Positions 9,901-18,279 of a stretch of DNA of 64,000 nt are shown piece after piece; the first letter of the stretch is position 1; every line of letters starts with the position of its first letter. Position numbers and translations under genes: made by a program. The notes below the pieces were generated by a model that worked only from the letters and a program-made list of their open reading frames with translations, searched no databases and was not told the origin of the DNA. This DNA comes from J134 sp964484045 (GTDB lineage: Bacteria; Pseudomonadota; Alphaproteobacteria; Sphingomonadales; Rhodothalassiaceae): NCBI GenBank assembly GCA_964484045.1, contig CAZAEP010000001.1, forward strand, positions 14,539-78,538. Direction: 5' to 3'.

Positions 9901-10401
9901 CGCCGCGGCCTTCTTGTCCACCGCCTGCTCGAGCTTCTGCCGCAACTTCCCGAAACGGCACGGGAGCGCGCGGCCCGACATTTCCTGAAGCAGGCCGGCG
10001 GGCTCGACGCCGCGGAGATCGATTGCTTGTGGGAGAAGGTGGCGGGCGTGCTCGGCGATCCCGCATTCGGCGCCCTGTTCGCGCCCTCCGGCATGGCCGA
10101 GGTGCCGCTTGCGGGTGTCGTCGGCGGGCGTCCGGTCAGCGGTCGGGTCGACCGGCTCGCGGTCGCGGCGGATCGCGTTCTGGTCGTCGACTACAAGACG
10201 CACCGCCGGCCGCCGGCCCGCATCGCGGACGTGCCGTCGCTCTATCTGCGGCAGATGGCCGCCTATCGCGCCCTGCTCGCCGGCATTTTCCCCGGCCGTC
10301 GGATCGCGTGCGCGCTCTTGTGGACCGAGGGACCGCATCTCATGGGACTGCCCGACGAGCTGCTGACGGCCCACGATCCCGAAGGCGTGTGCACGCCTTG
10401 A
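6982..10401 (+). CDS. addA: double-strand break repair helicase-nuclease AddA
   Basis: 1139 aa UvrD/RecB-type helicase. Walker A SAGTGKT is at about residues 25-31, motif II VDEAQD at 399-404, and the C-terminal nuclease signature VVDYKTH has D1070 and K1072. AddA supplies ATP-driven 3'-5' translocation and one of the two nuclease sites of the AddAB complex. The start was set at ATG 6982 because it overlaps the addB stop as ATGA and is immediately followed by the Walker A region; the frame stays open far upstream but that part is antisense-like shadow inside addB. Confidence 0.94.
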   Translation: MSGKRLTPPQIAASDPGASVWVTASAGTGKTHVLTARLLRLMLAGVPPENLLCLTFTRAAAAEMANRLRETLGRWTQAGDRALDADIHATCGIRADEAIRTRARRLFAQVLDLEDGMHIDTIHAFCQALLARFPLEAGLAPQFEVIDERQAADLLAAARDQVLVDPAHRRALGLVAREVNEEGFARLTAALIAARRQLAALFRTWSGADGVARAVRRALGLGADEDAASIIAAACADAPVEDLARLAAVFAAHGRTDEQRVAPHLHAFCTAEPAARAVLWTDYCRAFLTGKGEPRKTGARYPTKEVRSAWPQAVEVVEAEIARVAAIEERLRLLRAAELTAAAMRIGEAILHAYERAKAQAGALDYDDLIARTECLLGRPDIAPWILYKLDHRIDHVLVDEAQDTNRAQWRIIEDLTAEFFAGEGARDKVRSVFAVGDVKQSIFAFQGADPRAFVAARERVAERAGAAACVFREVALDRSFRSTRAVLALVDMVFADADAARGLDLDPGRIRHVAERAADGGLVELWPVEEPPPKKERAPWEPPLEQEPADSAEARLAKRIALRIDAMLRAPETLLSEGRPVRPGDIMVLVRRRTAFVTCLVKALKSLGVPVAGADRMRVTEQLAVRDLVALAAFTLLPEDDLTLASVLRSPLVGIGEEALFALAHDRGSRSLWSVLEETGAHAGTVAFLSRCRADAATLRPFEFFARVLNEYGGRRKLIERLGTEIIDPVDEFLHLARDYEADHPPSLQGFLHWVARGGAEVRRDPEQGQDEVRILTIHGAKGLEAPIVFLPDCCSVPQDDTRLLALTPPPGAPPEPPLLVWPGNSRANEVGPLAPARRDRDAACDAEYRRLLYVALTRARDRLYIAGWKTQRRGGARTWYDMIAAGFDRLEGVEEIADAGGRTLRRFEVPQRIPPRRPGAAPEPLAPPAIPEWVHRPAPDEPTPPRPLAPSRPEEAEPAPLSPQQGGGARFRRGLLVHRLLELLPQLPETARERAARHFLKQAGGLDAAEIDCLWEKVAGVLGDPAFGALFAPSGMAEVPLAGVVGGRPVSGRVDRLAVAADRVLVVDYKTHRRPPARIADVPSLYLRQMAAYRALLAGIFPGRRIACALLWTEGPHLMGLPDELLTAHDPEGVCTP

Positions 10402-10426
10402 CCCCCGGGGATCGGCTTCCTACCTT
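10398..10426 (+). promoter_or_regulatory. possible sigma70-type promoter for trxA
   Basis: TTGACC at 10398-10403 (overlapping the addA stop), a 17-bp spacer, then TACCTT at 10421-10426. The -35 is good and the -10 poor. It would let trxA be expressed apart from the add genes. Confidence 0.35.
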
Positions 10427-10475
10427 AGCCCGGCATCTCGCGGACCCGATCCCCAAATGAAAAACGGAGTGGCGC

Positions 10476-10796
10476 ATGGCGACGATCAAGGTGACCGACG
10501 GCAATTTCGAGACCGACGTCCTCAAGTCGGACAAACCGGTGCTGGTGGACTTCTGGGCCGAGTGGTGCGGCCCCTGCCGCATGATCGCGCCGGCGCTCGA
10601 GGAGATTTCGAACGAGCGGGACGATATCGTCGTCGCCAAGCTCGATATCGACAGCAATCCCGAGGCGCCGACCCGCTACGGCGTGCGCGGCATTCCCACC
10701 ATGATCCTGTTCAGGGACGGGCGGCCCGCGGCGACCAAGGTCGGCGCGCTCCCCAAGCAGCAGATCAAGGCCTGGATCGACGCCGCACTCGGCTGA
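10476..10796 (+). CDS. trxA: thioredoxin
   Basis: 106 aa, standard thioredoxin length. The redox motif WCGPC has cysteines at residues 31 and 34, and the cis-proline region reads RGIPTM. It is the cytoplasmic general disulfide reductase reduced by thioredoxin reductase (not in window). An ACGGAG Shine-Dalgarno precedes ATG 10476. It lies 74 nt after addA with a possible own promoter. It converges with the cytochrome gene across a 27-bp gap that holds a small hairpin. Confidence 0.95.
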   Translation: MATIKVTDGNFETDVLKSDKPVLVDFWAEWCGPCRMIAPALEEISNERDDIVVAKLDIDSNPEAPTRYGVRGIPTMILFRDGRPAATKVGALPKQQIKAWIDAALG

Positions 10797-10801
10797 GCGC
10801 C

Positions 10802-10818
10802 GCGCCGCCGGACGGCGC
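10802..10818. terminator. possible bidirectional hairpin between trxA and cytochrome gene
   Basis: GCGCCG at 10802-10807, loop CCGGA, CGGCGC at 10813-10818, between two convergent stops. There is no T-run on either side, so intrinsic termination is uncertain. Confidence 0.3.
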
Positions 10819-10823
10819 CCTCC

Positions 10824-11243
10824 TCAGTGCTTGCCCGGCGCGAGCGGCACCCCCCGTCGCTCATGGTGGATATAGGCCTCGAGCGCGATCATCGTCGGAT
10901 CGTCGAGCGCCAGCGGCGTGCCTTCGAGCGGATTGCGGATGCACCAGTTGATCATCTCGCCGAGAACCGCCACCCGGCCCAGTTGCTGCTGGAACTTGGG
11001 ATAGGTCTCGGGGTGCGTGTTCGAGGCGTTGGGGTGGCACTGGGCGCAGACGACGCCGTTCCTGCTGCCGCCCAGCGTCGGATCGGTGAAGGCGGCGCGG
11101 CCGGCGGCGACCACGCTCATATAGGCGGCCCGCCACTCCGCGAGCTGCTTCTGCGTGAATTCGTCCGCCCGGGCCGGCGTGCCCGATGAGAAGAGCAGCA
11201 GCAGCGCGACGGCGGCGGCGAGGGGTGATGTCAGGCGGGTCAT
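10824..11243 (-). CDS. exported mono-haem c-type cytochrome
   Basis: 139 aa with a cleavable signal peptide (hydrophobic residues about 8-20, then ARA). One haem-binding motif, CAQCH, is at residues 66-70. A later segment, NWCIRNPLEGTPL, with a lone Cys101 resembles the region after the haem in SoxA/TsdA-type cytochromes. It is therefore a small periplasmic electron carrier. It is the last gene of a set with the Tat metallophosphoesterase (10-nt gap) and the di-haem peroxidase, whose electrons or product it may handle. Exact partner and axial ligand are not evident from sequence. Confidence 0.75.
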   Translation of the reverse strand: MTRLTSPLAAAVALLLLFSSGTPARADEFTQKQLAEWRAAYMSVVAAGRAAFTDPTLGGSRNGVVCAQCHPNASNTHPETYPKFQQQLGRVAVLGEMINWCIRNPLEGTPLALDDPTMIALEAYIHHERRGVPLAPGKH

Positions 11244-11253
11244 CCTCGGGCTC

Positions 11254-12327
11254 CTAATAGTGCTCTTGCGGCGGTATCCGCCGCTTCTGGAAGCGGGTGT
11301 CCTCGGGCCGTCCGGTTTCGGGATTGAAGGCGACGGTCCGCGGACTGTTGTCGGTCAGGCTGTAATGCGCGCTCACGCGGCCGCTCCAGACATCGATGAA
11401 CTGCCAGCCGGTGCCGTCGCGCTCGAAGAAGGGGTCGGCCCGGTTCATCGGGATGGTCAGCGCCGGCAGATGAGCGGACGCCTGGGCGTAGGTTTCGGGA
11501 TAGGGCCAGGGCCAGGCCGTCGCCATCGCCAAATAGAAGGAGATATTGCCGATCTGATTGCTCTGGATCTGGTGTACATGGCCGTAGAGGACGGTGACCT
11601 TGTCGAAGCGCTGCAGGATCGCCTGCACCTCGTCGGCGTCCTCGGTCCAGAAGTTCCAGTTGCGGAAGATCTTCTGCAGCGGCGAATGCGAGCAGACGAC
11701 GATGGGCGTCGCAGGATCGAGCCCTGCGAGATCGTCGGCGAGCCATTTGCGCTGCGCCGCGCCGACCATGAAGGGCGAGCCGCGCGGGTCGTCGAGCCCG
11801 GCCATCACCGCCATGCGTTCCTCTCCCGAGGACCAGCGGTTGTAGGTCCAGTCGTCATAGGTGAGAATGCTGTTGAGAACCACGAAGTGCACGCCCTTGT
11901 GGTCGAAGCTGTAATATTGCGGCCCCAGCCGCTTCGACCAGTATTCGCCGAGATCGCGATAGTAGTCGTGCTCGCCCATGACGAAGCGGATGTCGTAGCG
12001 CAGCGCCGAGAGAATCTCGAGCCCGTGGTCGATCTCGGCGGGCTTGGCGAGCTGTGCGATGTCGCCGCCATAGAGGACGAAATCGGGCCTGGGATCGAGC
12101 ATGTTGCACTCGGCCACCGCGCGGACAAGGCCGCGGTCCCAGTTGCGCACGAATTCGCGGCCCCTGATCTGCTGGATGTGGGAATCCGAGATATAGGCGA
12201 AGGTGAAGTCGGGCCGCGTACCGCCGAAGGCGAGGCGGACGAAGCTGAGCGGCAGCAGCGAACCGGCGAGCGCGGCGCTGCCGGCGCCGAGCAGGCGGCG
12301 TCGATTGAGGGTCGCGGGCATCGTCAT
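11254..12327 (-). CDS. Tat-exported calcineurin-like metallophosphoesterase
   Basis: 357 aa. The N-terminus has a twin-arginine signal, NRRRLLGAGSAALAGSLLP, so it is likely folded and metal-loaded before export. Metallophosphoesterase motifs run in order: SDSHI (DxH), YGGDIAQ (GD), GEHDYY (in place of GNHD/E), CSHSP and GHVHQ. This implies a binuclear metal phosphatase or phosphodiesterase in the periplasm; the substrate is unknown. Its ATG overlaps the peroxidase stop by 4 nt (12324-12327) and the cytochrome gene follows 10 nt later, so the three proteins are made together. An ATG two codons in (12321) is an equal start. Confidence 0.8.
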   Translation of the reverse strand: MTMPATLNRRRLLGAGSAALAGSLLPLSFVRLAFGGTRPDFTFAYISDSHIQQIRGREFVRNWDRGLVRAVAECNMLDPRPDFVLYGGDIAQLAKPAEIDHGLEILSALRYDIRFVMGEHDYYRDLGEYWSKRLGPQYYSFDHKGVHFVVLNSILTYDDWTYNRWSSGEERMAVMAGLDDPRGSPFMVGAAQRKWLADDLAGLDPATPIVVCSHSPLQKIFRNWNFWTEDADEVQAILQRFDKVTVLYGHVHQIQSNQIGNISFYLAMATAWPWPYPETYAQASAHLPALTIPMNRADPFFERDGTGWQFIDVWSGRVSAHYSLTDNSPRTVAFNPETGRPEDTRFQKRRIPPQEHY

Positions 12328-13460
12328 CTCCTCTGTTCGGCGATGGCGTATTGCGGGCTCGTCAGCGCTTCGAGGAAGGCCACGAGATCGGCCTTTTGCG
12401 CCTCGTCGAGCCCGAGCGGGCGAATGCCGCCGCTCTGGAAGGGATTGATCGGGTCGCTTTCCGTTACCCGGCCGCCATTGTTGTAGAAGTCGACGACGTC
12501 CTCCAGCGTCGCGAGCGAACCGTCATGCATGTAGGGCGCGGTGCGCGCGACATTGCGCAGGGTCGGGGTCTTGAAGGCGCCGATATGCGTCATCCAGCCG
12601 CTGACCGCATAGCGGCCGAGCTCGGAAAGGTCGAGATTGCCGAGCACCAGCTTGTCGACGTCCGCCCCTTCGGCGCGATGTTCCGTCATCGCCTTCGTCA
12701 GGGTGTCGACCGCGTCCGAGATCTTTTCGAAGCTGACATTGAGATTGTGAAAGCGGCCGTCCGTGAAAAGCGCGAAGTTCTGCGAGATCCGGTGGCAGGA
12801 GACGCAACGGCCTTCATTGAGAAAGACATCGAATCCGCGCTTGGCGGCCGCACTCATGGCGTCCTCGTCGCCGCCGAAATACCAGCGATCGAAGGGCGTA
12901 TCGCCGGCAATGACGGTGCGCTCGAACGACGCGATCGCCTGCGCCACATGTTCGATGGTCACATCCTCCGCCGCGACCCCGAAGGCGGCGCGAAAGGCCT
13001 CGCGATAATCGGGATCGCCGCGAATGACCGCCAGGATCGGCGCGTGATCGGGCAGCCCCATCTCGACCGGATTGAGAAAGGGCTGCTTCGACTGTCCCTC
13101 GAGATCGGGCTCGCGCCCGTCCCAGAACTGCGACGACATATAGGCGGCATTGACCACCGTCGGCGCATTGCGGGTTCCCGTGAGCCCGCGGATGCCGACC
13201 GACACCCGGCGCGGACTGTCGGTAAACACCTTGGCCGGCTCGTGGCAGGTCGAGCAACTCACCTCGCCGGTCGCGGAAAAGCGCTTGTCGAGAAACAGGC
13301 GCTCGCCGAGAGACACCTTTTCCGGCGTCACGGGATTGTCGGCAGGAACCGGAACGGGCGGCAGCCCGAGCGGCGGCTCGCTCTGCGCGCGTGCCGCAAG
13401 GCCCGGTATACCGACGGCGAGCGCGGCGATGAAGAGGGAACATCTCATTTGGTTCGGCAT
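12324..13460 (-). CDS. periplasmic di-haem cytochrome c peroxidase / MauG-family protein
   Basis: 378 aa from ATG 13460, which has GGGAGGACC about 8 nt upstream; the 23 extra codons before it lack a signal-like sequence and were rejected. The signal peptide ends near LAARAQ. Two haem motifs are visible, CSTCH at 69-73 and CVSCH at 219-223, with the family signature APYMHDGSLATLEDVV near 308-323. Members either reduce hydrogen peroxide with electrons from cytochrome c or, like MauG, oxidise protein residues. It is first of a three-gene operon with a metallophosphoesterase and a small cytochrome c; the latter is a plausible electron donor. Confidence 0.85.
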   Translation of the reverse strand: MPNQMRCSLFIAALAVGIPGLAARAQSEPPLGLPPVPVPADNPVTPEKVSLGERLFLDKRFSATGEVSCSTCHEPAKVFTDSPRRVSVGIRGLTGTRNAPTVVNAAYMSSQFWDGREPDLEGQSKQPFLNPVEMGLPDHAPILAVIRGDPDYREAFRAAFGVAAEDVTIEHVAQAIASFERTVIAGDTPFDRWYFGGDEDAMSAAAKRGFDVFLNEGRCVSCHRISQNFALFTDGRFHNLNVSFEKISDAVDTLTKAMTEHRAEGADVDKLVLGNLDLSELGRYAVSGWMTHIGAFKTPTLRNVARTAPYMHDGSLATLEDVVDFYNNGGRVTESDPINPFQSGGIRPLGLDEAQKADLVAFLEALTSPQYAIAEQRR

Positions 13461-13600
13461 GCGAAAGGTCCTCCCGCTCGGGGCGTCCGGCGCGATGAAC
13501 GCCGCCGCCTCGCAGGGAGTGTATCGCATGCCATGACATCGCCTAAGACGATAATGTAAGTAACTGTGATCGATTTCTTCGATATATCGTCGTGGCGGCG

Positions 13601-14779
13601 CTATCCGGCGGCGATCCCGAGATCGGCGAGGATGCGGGCGCGATCCGCGTCGAGCGCCGGCGCGGGGCGACGCGTCGGCGCATCGGGCGCATCGCTCATC
13701 TTGACCGGATTTCCGGCCATGCGCATCGGTCCGGCCACCGGATCCTCGGCCGTGACCACCATATTGCGGGCCTGTACCTGCGGGTCGGCGAGCACGGCGG
13801 CAACGTCGTTGATCGGGCCGCAGGGGATGCCGGCGGCGCCCAGGCGTTCGAGCCAGACCGCCGCCGGCGCCTCGGCGAGAGCCGTCTCGATCGCCGCGTG
13901 CAGCGCCGCCTCATGGGCGGTGCGGGCCTCATTGCTTGCGAACCGCGCATCCGAGCGCCATTCGGGATGGCCGAGCACGTCCGCAAGTCGCGCAAAGAGG
14001 CCGTCGTTCCCCGCGGCGATGACGAGATGACCATCCTGCGCCCTGAAGGCCGCGAAGGGTGTGATCGAGGGATGGCGCGCGCCCAGCGGACCGGGAACCA
14101 CTCCCGTCGCCTCATGGCGCGCGATCGCGTTCTCGAGAATCGCCACCTGCCCGTCGAGCATGGCGACATCGACCAGCCGGCCGCGCCCGCTGCGCGCGCG
14201 ATCGTGAAGCGCCGCAACGATCCCGACCGCCGCGAAAAGCCCGGCCGCGATGTCGCCGATCGAGGTGCCGACGCGGGTCGGCGGCCCACCGGGATGGCCG
14301 GTGATCGACATGATGCCGCCCATCGCCTGCACCACGAGGTCGTAGGCGGCGCGGTCGCGATAGGGGCCGGTCTGCCCGAAGCCCGAGACCGCGGCGTAGA
14401 CGAGGCGCGGATGGCGGGTTCGCAGTGTCTCCCAACCATAGCCGAGGCGGGCCATCACGCCGGGGCGGAAATTCTCGACCAGCACGTCGGCGCGGGCGAG
14501 AAGCGCCTCGAAAATTTCCCGGTCGTCCGCTTCCGCGAGATCGAGCGCGATCGATTCCTTGCCGCGATTGAGTCCGGCGAAATAGGCGGAGACGCGGCGT
14601 CCGTCCGCGGCTTCGAGAAAGGGCCCGATATGGCGGGCGTCGTCGCCGCCCGCGGGGCGCTCGACCTTGATCACCCGTGCGCCGAGCTCGCCGAGAATCA
14701 TGGTGCAATAGGGGCCGGCGAGAACCCGGCTCAAATCGACCACCAGGATATCCGAGAGCGGTCCCCTGTCTCCTGTCAT
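13601..14779 (-). CDS. CaiB/BaiF (class III) CoA-transferase
   Basis: 392 aa, full length for the family. It begins with the typical LSDILVVDLSRVLAGPYCT segment and keeps the ADVLVENFRPG and RLVDVAMLDG regions; the Asp in the latter area is the usual catalytic position. Family III enzymes move CoA between carboxylic acids, for instance carnitine, formyl/oxalyl, bile-acid or aromatic acyl groups. It lies 71 nt downstream of a TonB-dependent receptor on the same strand, which suggests activation of a compound imported by that receptor. Substrate is not determinable here. Confidence 0.85.
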   Translation of the reverse strand: MTGDRGPLSDILVVDLSRVLAGPYCTMILGELGARVIKVERPAGGDDARHIGPFLEAADGRRVSAYFAGLNRGKESIALDLAEADDREIFEALLARADVLVENFRPGVMARLGYGWETLRTRHPRLVYAAVSGFGQTGPYRDRAAYDLVVQAMGGIMSITGHPGGPPTRVGTSIGDIAAGLFAAVGIVAALHDRARSGRGRLVDVAMLDGQVAILENAIARHEATGVVPGPLGARHPSITPFAAFRAQDGHLVIAAGNDGLFARLADVLGHPEWRSDARFASNEARTAHEAALHAAIETALAEAPAAVWLERLGAAGIPCGPINDVAAVLADPQVQARNMVVTAEDPVAGPMRMAGNPVKMSDAPDAPTRRPAPALDADRARILADLGIAAG

Positions 14780-14850
14780 CTCACACGGCTCCGGACAAGC
14801 GGAGGGCGGCCCGAAGACCGCCCCTCACGCCCCGCCCCCTTTCCGGGTCT

Positions 14851-17800
14851 CTAGAAGCGGAACCCCAGCCGCACATAGGCCATGCGTCCGCGCGGATCAT
14901 GGGTCCGGCTTTCAAACCCGCCGTCGGTGTTCACGAAGGGCGGCTTGTTGTTGAAGAGGTTGATGCTGCCCACCGTCAGCACCATGCCCTCGAGCGCGCC
15001 CGTTTCGCCGAAGCTGTAGCTGTACTGCACATCGACCGTCGTATGGCTCTTGATCTTGGCGAAGTCGAGCCCGTCGGGGCAGGTGAGAAACACCGGATCG
15101 GAGCCCACGAAGTCGGAGAAAGCGGGACCGCCGCCGCAATTCTGGTCGTCCTTGAAGCTGTCGATATAGCGCAGGAAGGTCACGAACCGGTGGCCGCCTT
15201 TCGCGTAGCCCAGATTGGCGTTGAAGCGGATGCGCGGCAGGGGCGCCGTGAAGTTCTGCGAATTGCGGAAACCGACGACGTCGATGATCGCGCCCCCCGG
15301 TCCCACCGGCGCCTTGTAGCTGTTGACATAGGTGCCCTCGATGCCGGTGCGGAAGGTTCCGATATCGGTATCGAACTCGTATTTGACGGAAGCGTCGAAG
15401 CCGTTGGTCTTGATCCCCGCCGCATTGACGAACTGCGACTGCACGAAGGCGAGACCGCCGGTCGGCCCGAGCTTGACGATACCGTTGGCGATCAGGCCCG
15501 GATCGAAATTCGGGTCGGTCGGGATCAGCGCCCGGCGCGCCACCTCTTCCGGCTGCTGACGGATGATGATGTCGTTGAAATCGAACTGCCACCAGTCGAA
15601 ATTGAGCTCGAGGCCGGCCGTCGGCGTTGCCGTGAAGCCAAGATTGAACGCCGTCGAATCCTCGGGCTGCAGGTCCTCATTGCCGATCGTGCGAATGGGA
15701 ATGAAGGGCTGCGCCGTCGGGTTGCGCGGATCGATGACCGAATTGAGCGTCGTCTGATTGCCGAACTGCTGGAACACCGAGGGCGCCCGGAAGGCGGTGC
15801 TGAAGGACCCGCGAAGCGACAGCCAGTCGGTGGGCCGGAACAGCGCCGCCACCTTGGGGTCGACGGTGTCGCCCGTCATCCCCCCATAGTTCTCGTAGCG
15901 CACCGCGGCCGAGACCTCGAGAGTCTCGAGCAACGGAATCCGCGTCTCGGCGAACAGCGCGACGACGTCGCGGCTGGCGTTGAAATCGAAGATCGGCTCG
16001 CTGATGAAAAGGAAATTGCCGCGGTTCGTGTCGTCGTCGAAGTCGTGGCGCAGCGCCTCGTCGCGATACTGGAAGCCGAAGGCGATGCTCAGGGGGCCCG
16101 CCGGCAGGTCGAAGACATCGCCGGCCATCACCGCGTCGACGACCGTGAGATCGCTCTGGCCGTCGAGCGTCAGCTCGCCGATGATGAAGTCGAGCACCTC
16201 GGCACTGTTGACCAGCGGCACGGTGACCGGATTGCCCTGTCCGTCGGTCAGCGGCGCACCGCTGAGGTCGAAGACCGGCACGCGGGCCGCGGGGTCGCCG
16301 ATCACCCCGGTGGCGAAGGGATTGTAGAAGAGGCACCCCCCGACGCCCGGCGTGCCCGTCGCCGGGTCGCAGTCGGTGCCGCCGAGACCCATGAGCGCGA
16401 GGTTGGTCTCGTCGGCGAGCCCGTCGCTGACCCGGAAGCCGTAATTGTTGATCGCCCGCGTGTAGCTGACGTCATAATACCAGGTCTCGCCGAGGTCGCC
16501 CTTCAGTCCCGCCACGATGCGGAAGGTGTCGTGCTTGATGTTGCTCGGATTGGGATTGTCGGTGAAGAAGTCGTTGATCTGTCCGGCGGCGGGGCTGCGG
16601 CCGATGAAGAGCGTCGCCGCGCCGGTAAAGGGATTGAACGGGTTGTTGGGCAGGAGCGGGATCGGCGTCACGATCGGAAAGTTCGAATTGCCCCTGACCG
16701 CACGATTGCGCGCGAAGGCGAACTCGCCATAGAAGGTCGCCGCCTTTCCGAGCTCGTGCGTGAAGCTGGCATAGCCCTGAAAACGGGTCTCGTCGGGCAC
16801 GAAGTTGAAGAAGCGGCCGAAATCGAACTGGCAGGCGCCGACGGTGACCGGCTGACCGGTGATCGGGTCGGGAACCTGGCTCGTTCCGGGCACGACATCG
16901 TCGTCGATCGCGGCCACCGCATCGCAGTTCGGATCGGGAATGAGCAGCGTGCCGAATCCGGCGCCGCCTTGGGCCGCGATCAGATCGGCGAAGGCCTGCC
17001 CGAGCGCCGCCTGCTGCGCCGGCGACAGGGTCAGGGGGTTGAAGCCGGCCAGCGACGGGCTGATGAGCTCCGGCGCGAGGACCAGCAACTGCGGCAGCAC
17101 GGTCCCGGTGAAGCTGTCCTGGATGCTGTCCGCGGGGGCGAGGATCGAGGCCGGATTGTTGGGGTCGAGGATGGCATTCGTCTGCTGCTGGAAGCCGGCG
17201 AAGGAGCCGACGAGGAAACCGCCCATGCCGTCGGGGATCACCGGTGTGCCCGCGACCGGGCCGACGCCGGGAAAGTTGAACAGCGGCACCGCATTGTCGA
17301 AGCCCGCATTGAAAAGATTGGCGAGCGGCCCGAGCGCCGGATTGAGCGCCGCATTGGGGGCGGTCAGCGGAATGAAATTGCCCGGAAAGCTGGTCACAGA
17401 CGAGATGCTGAGCCCCCCCGGCCCCCGGAATCCGTCCGGTCGAAGATCACGCTCGCGGGTGGTCAGCGGCGAGCGGTCGAGATAGCTCGCGGCGACCGTC
17501 ATATGCGTCCGGTCGTTGCCGCCGCCCCACAGCGCCTGGGCCTTGAAATCATTCTGGCTGTGGTTGGTGTTGCCCTGCCATTCGGCCTGCAGTTCGAGGC
17601 CCTCGAAATTCTTGCGGGTGATGAAATTGACCACGCCGGCGACGGCGTCGGAACCGTAGATCGCGGACGCGCCGTCCTTGAGCACCTCCACCCGCTCGAG
17701 CGCGATCATCGGAATCAGCGAGGCGGTGTCGACGAACAGCAGGCCGTCGTCCGTCGGCGCCGCCGAGGTCACCTGCCGCCGGCCGTCGAGAAGGACGAGG

Positions 17801-18144
17801 GTCGAGGCGAGACCGAGGCCGCGCAGATTGATCGACTCGGTGCCGGTGGTCAGATTCTGCGTAAAGGCGTCCGGATTGTTCTGCGCCCCGTTGTTGGTGG
17901 TCAGCGTCTGCGTGATGTCGGCAATGTCGGCGGCGCCGATCTCGAGCACGTCCTCACGTCCGATGACCGAAATCGGCGACGGCTTGTCGGCCTGCCGGAC
18001 GGTGCGGATGTAGCTGCCCGTGACGACGATCTCCTCGAGCTCTCCTTCGGTCGTCTGCGCCTGCTGTGCCTGCGCCTGTCCGGCCACGGCGACCGAGATC
18101 GCCAGCGCCGCGGTTCCGGCATGAAATAAGAACCTCCTCGACAT
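14851..18144 (-). CDS. TonB-dependent outer-membrane receptor (first of two paralogues)
   Basis: 1097 aa. The signal peptide ends in GQAQAQ. The plug domain begins with EEIVVTGSYIR and includes the LRGLGLASTLVLLDGRRQ and YGSDAVAGVVNFITR segments; a beta-barrel follows, ending in LGFRF with a terminal Phe as expected for Bam-dependent insertion. The ATG at 18144 is 9 nt after GGAGG; a GTG sits one codon before it. It imports an unknown ligand using TonB energy. It is paralogous to the receptor just upstream on the same strand (132-bp gap). The large extracellular loops and the sphingomonad-like plug suggest organic substrates rather than a classical siderophore. Confidence 0.88.
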   Translation of the reverse strand: MSRRFLFHAGTAALAISVAVAGQAQAQQAQTTEGELEEIVVTGSYIRTVRQADKPSPISVIGREDVLEIGAADIADITQTLTTNNGAQNNPDAFTQNLTTGTESINLRGLGLASTLVLLDGRRQVTSAAPTDDGLLFVDTASLIPMIALERVEVLKDGASAIYGSDAVAGVVNFITRKNFEGLELQAEWQGNTNHSQNDFKAQALWGGGNDRTHMTVAASYLDRSPLTTRERDLRPDGFRGPGGLSISSVTSFPGNFIPLTAPNAALNPALGPLANLFNAGFDNAVPLFNFPGVGPVAGTPVIPDGMGGFLVGSFAGFQQQTNAILDPNNPASILAPADSIQDSFTGTVLPQLLVLAPELISPSLAGFNPLTLSPAQQAALGQAFADLIAAQGGAGFGTLLIPDPNCDAVAAIDDDVVPGTSQVPDPITGQPVTVGACQFDFGRFFNFVPDETRFQGYASFTHELGKAATFYGEFAFARNRAVRGNSNFPIVTPIPLLPNNPFNPFTGAATLFIGRSPAAGQINDFFTDNPNPSNIKHDTFRIVAGLKGDLGETWYYDVSYTRAINNYGFRVSDGLADETNLALMGLGGTDCDPATGTPGVGGCLFYNPFATGVIGDPAARVPVFDLSGAPLTDGQGNPVTVPLVNSAEVLDFIIGELTLDGQSDLTVVDAVMAGDVFDLPAGPLSIAFGFQYRDEALRHDFDDDTNRGNFLFISEPIFDFNASRDVVALFAETRIPLLETLEVSAAVRYENYGGMTGDTVDPKVAALFRPTDWLSLRGSFSTAFRAPSVFQQFGNQTTLNSVIDPRNPTAQPFIPIRTIGNEDLQPEDSTAFNLGFTATPTAGLELNFDWWQFDFNDIIIRQQPEEVARRALIPTDPNFDPGLIANGIVKLGPTGGLAFVQSQFVNAAGIKTNGFDASVKYEFDTDIGTFRTGIEGTYVNSYKAPVGPGGAIIDVVGFRNSQNFTAPLPRIRFNANLGYAKGGHRFVTFLRYIDSFKDDQNCGGGPAFSDFVGSDPVFLTCPDGLDFAKIKSHTTVDVQYSYSFGETGALEGMVLTVGSINLFNNKPPFVNTDGGFESRTHDPRGRMAYVRLGFRF

Positions 18145-18279
18145 CACTCTTCCCCTCCTTGCCCCGGGCGAATACGCCCTTTGACCACGCCCGCCGGCCC
18201 CGTCGCATTCTCCCGTCGATGGTGGCCGGCCGGAAAGCCGCGACGGCGGCGCACATCCGGCCCCGCCGCCTGGTTTCTC

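Noticed and set aside
13461..13529. 23-codon N-terminal extension of the di-haem peroxidase.
   Set aside because: ATG 13460 has a strong Shine-Dalgarno and is followed at once by a normal signal peptide.
13580..13589. Palindrome CGATATATCG between the CoA-transferase and the peroxidase operon.
   Set aside because: Short AT-rich self-complementary words arise by chance and no other site feature supports it.
14677..18129. Plus-strand frame of more than 1100 codons opposite the first TonB receptor (a like one lies opposite the second).
   Set aside because: It mirrors the receptor codons, has no recognisable fold and no ribosome site; a shadow.
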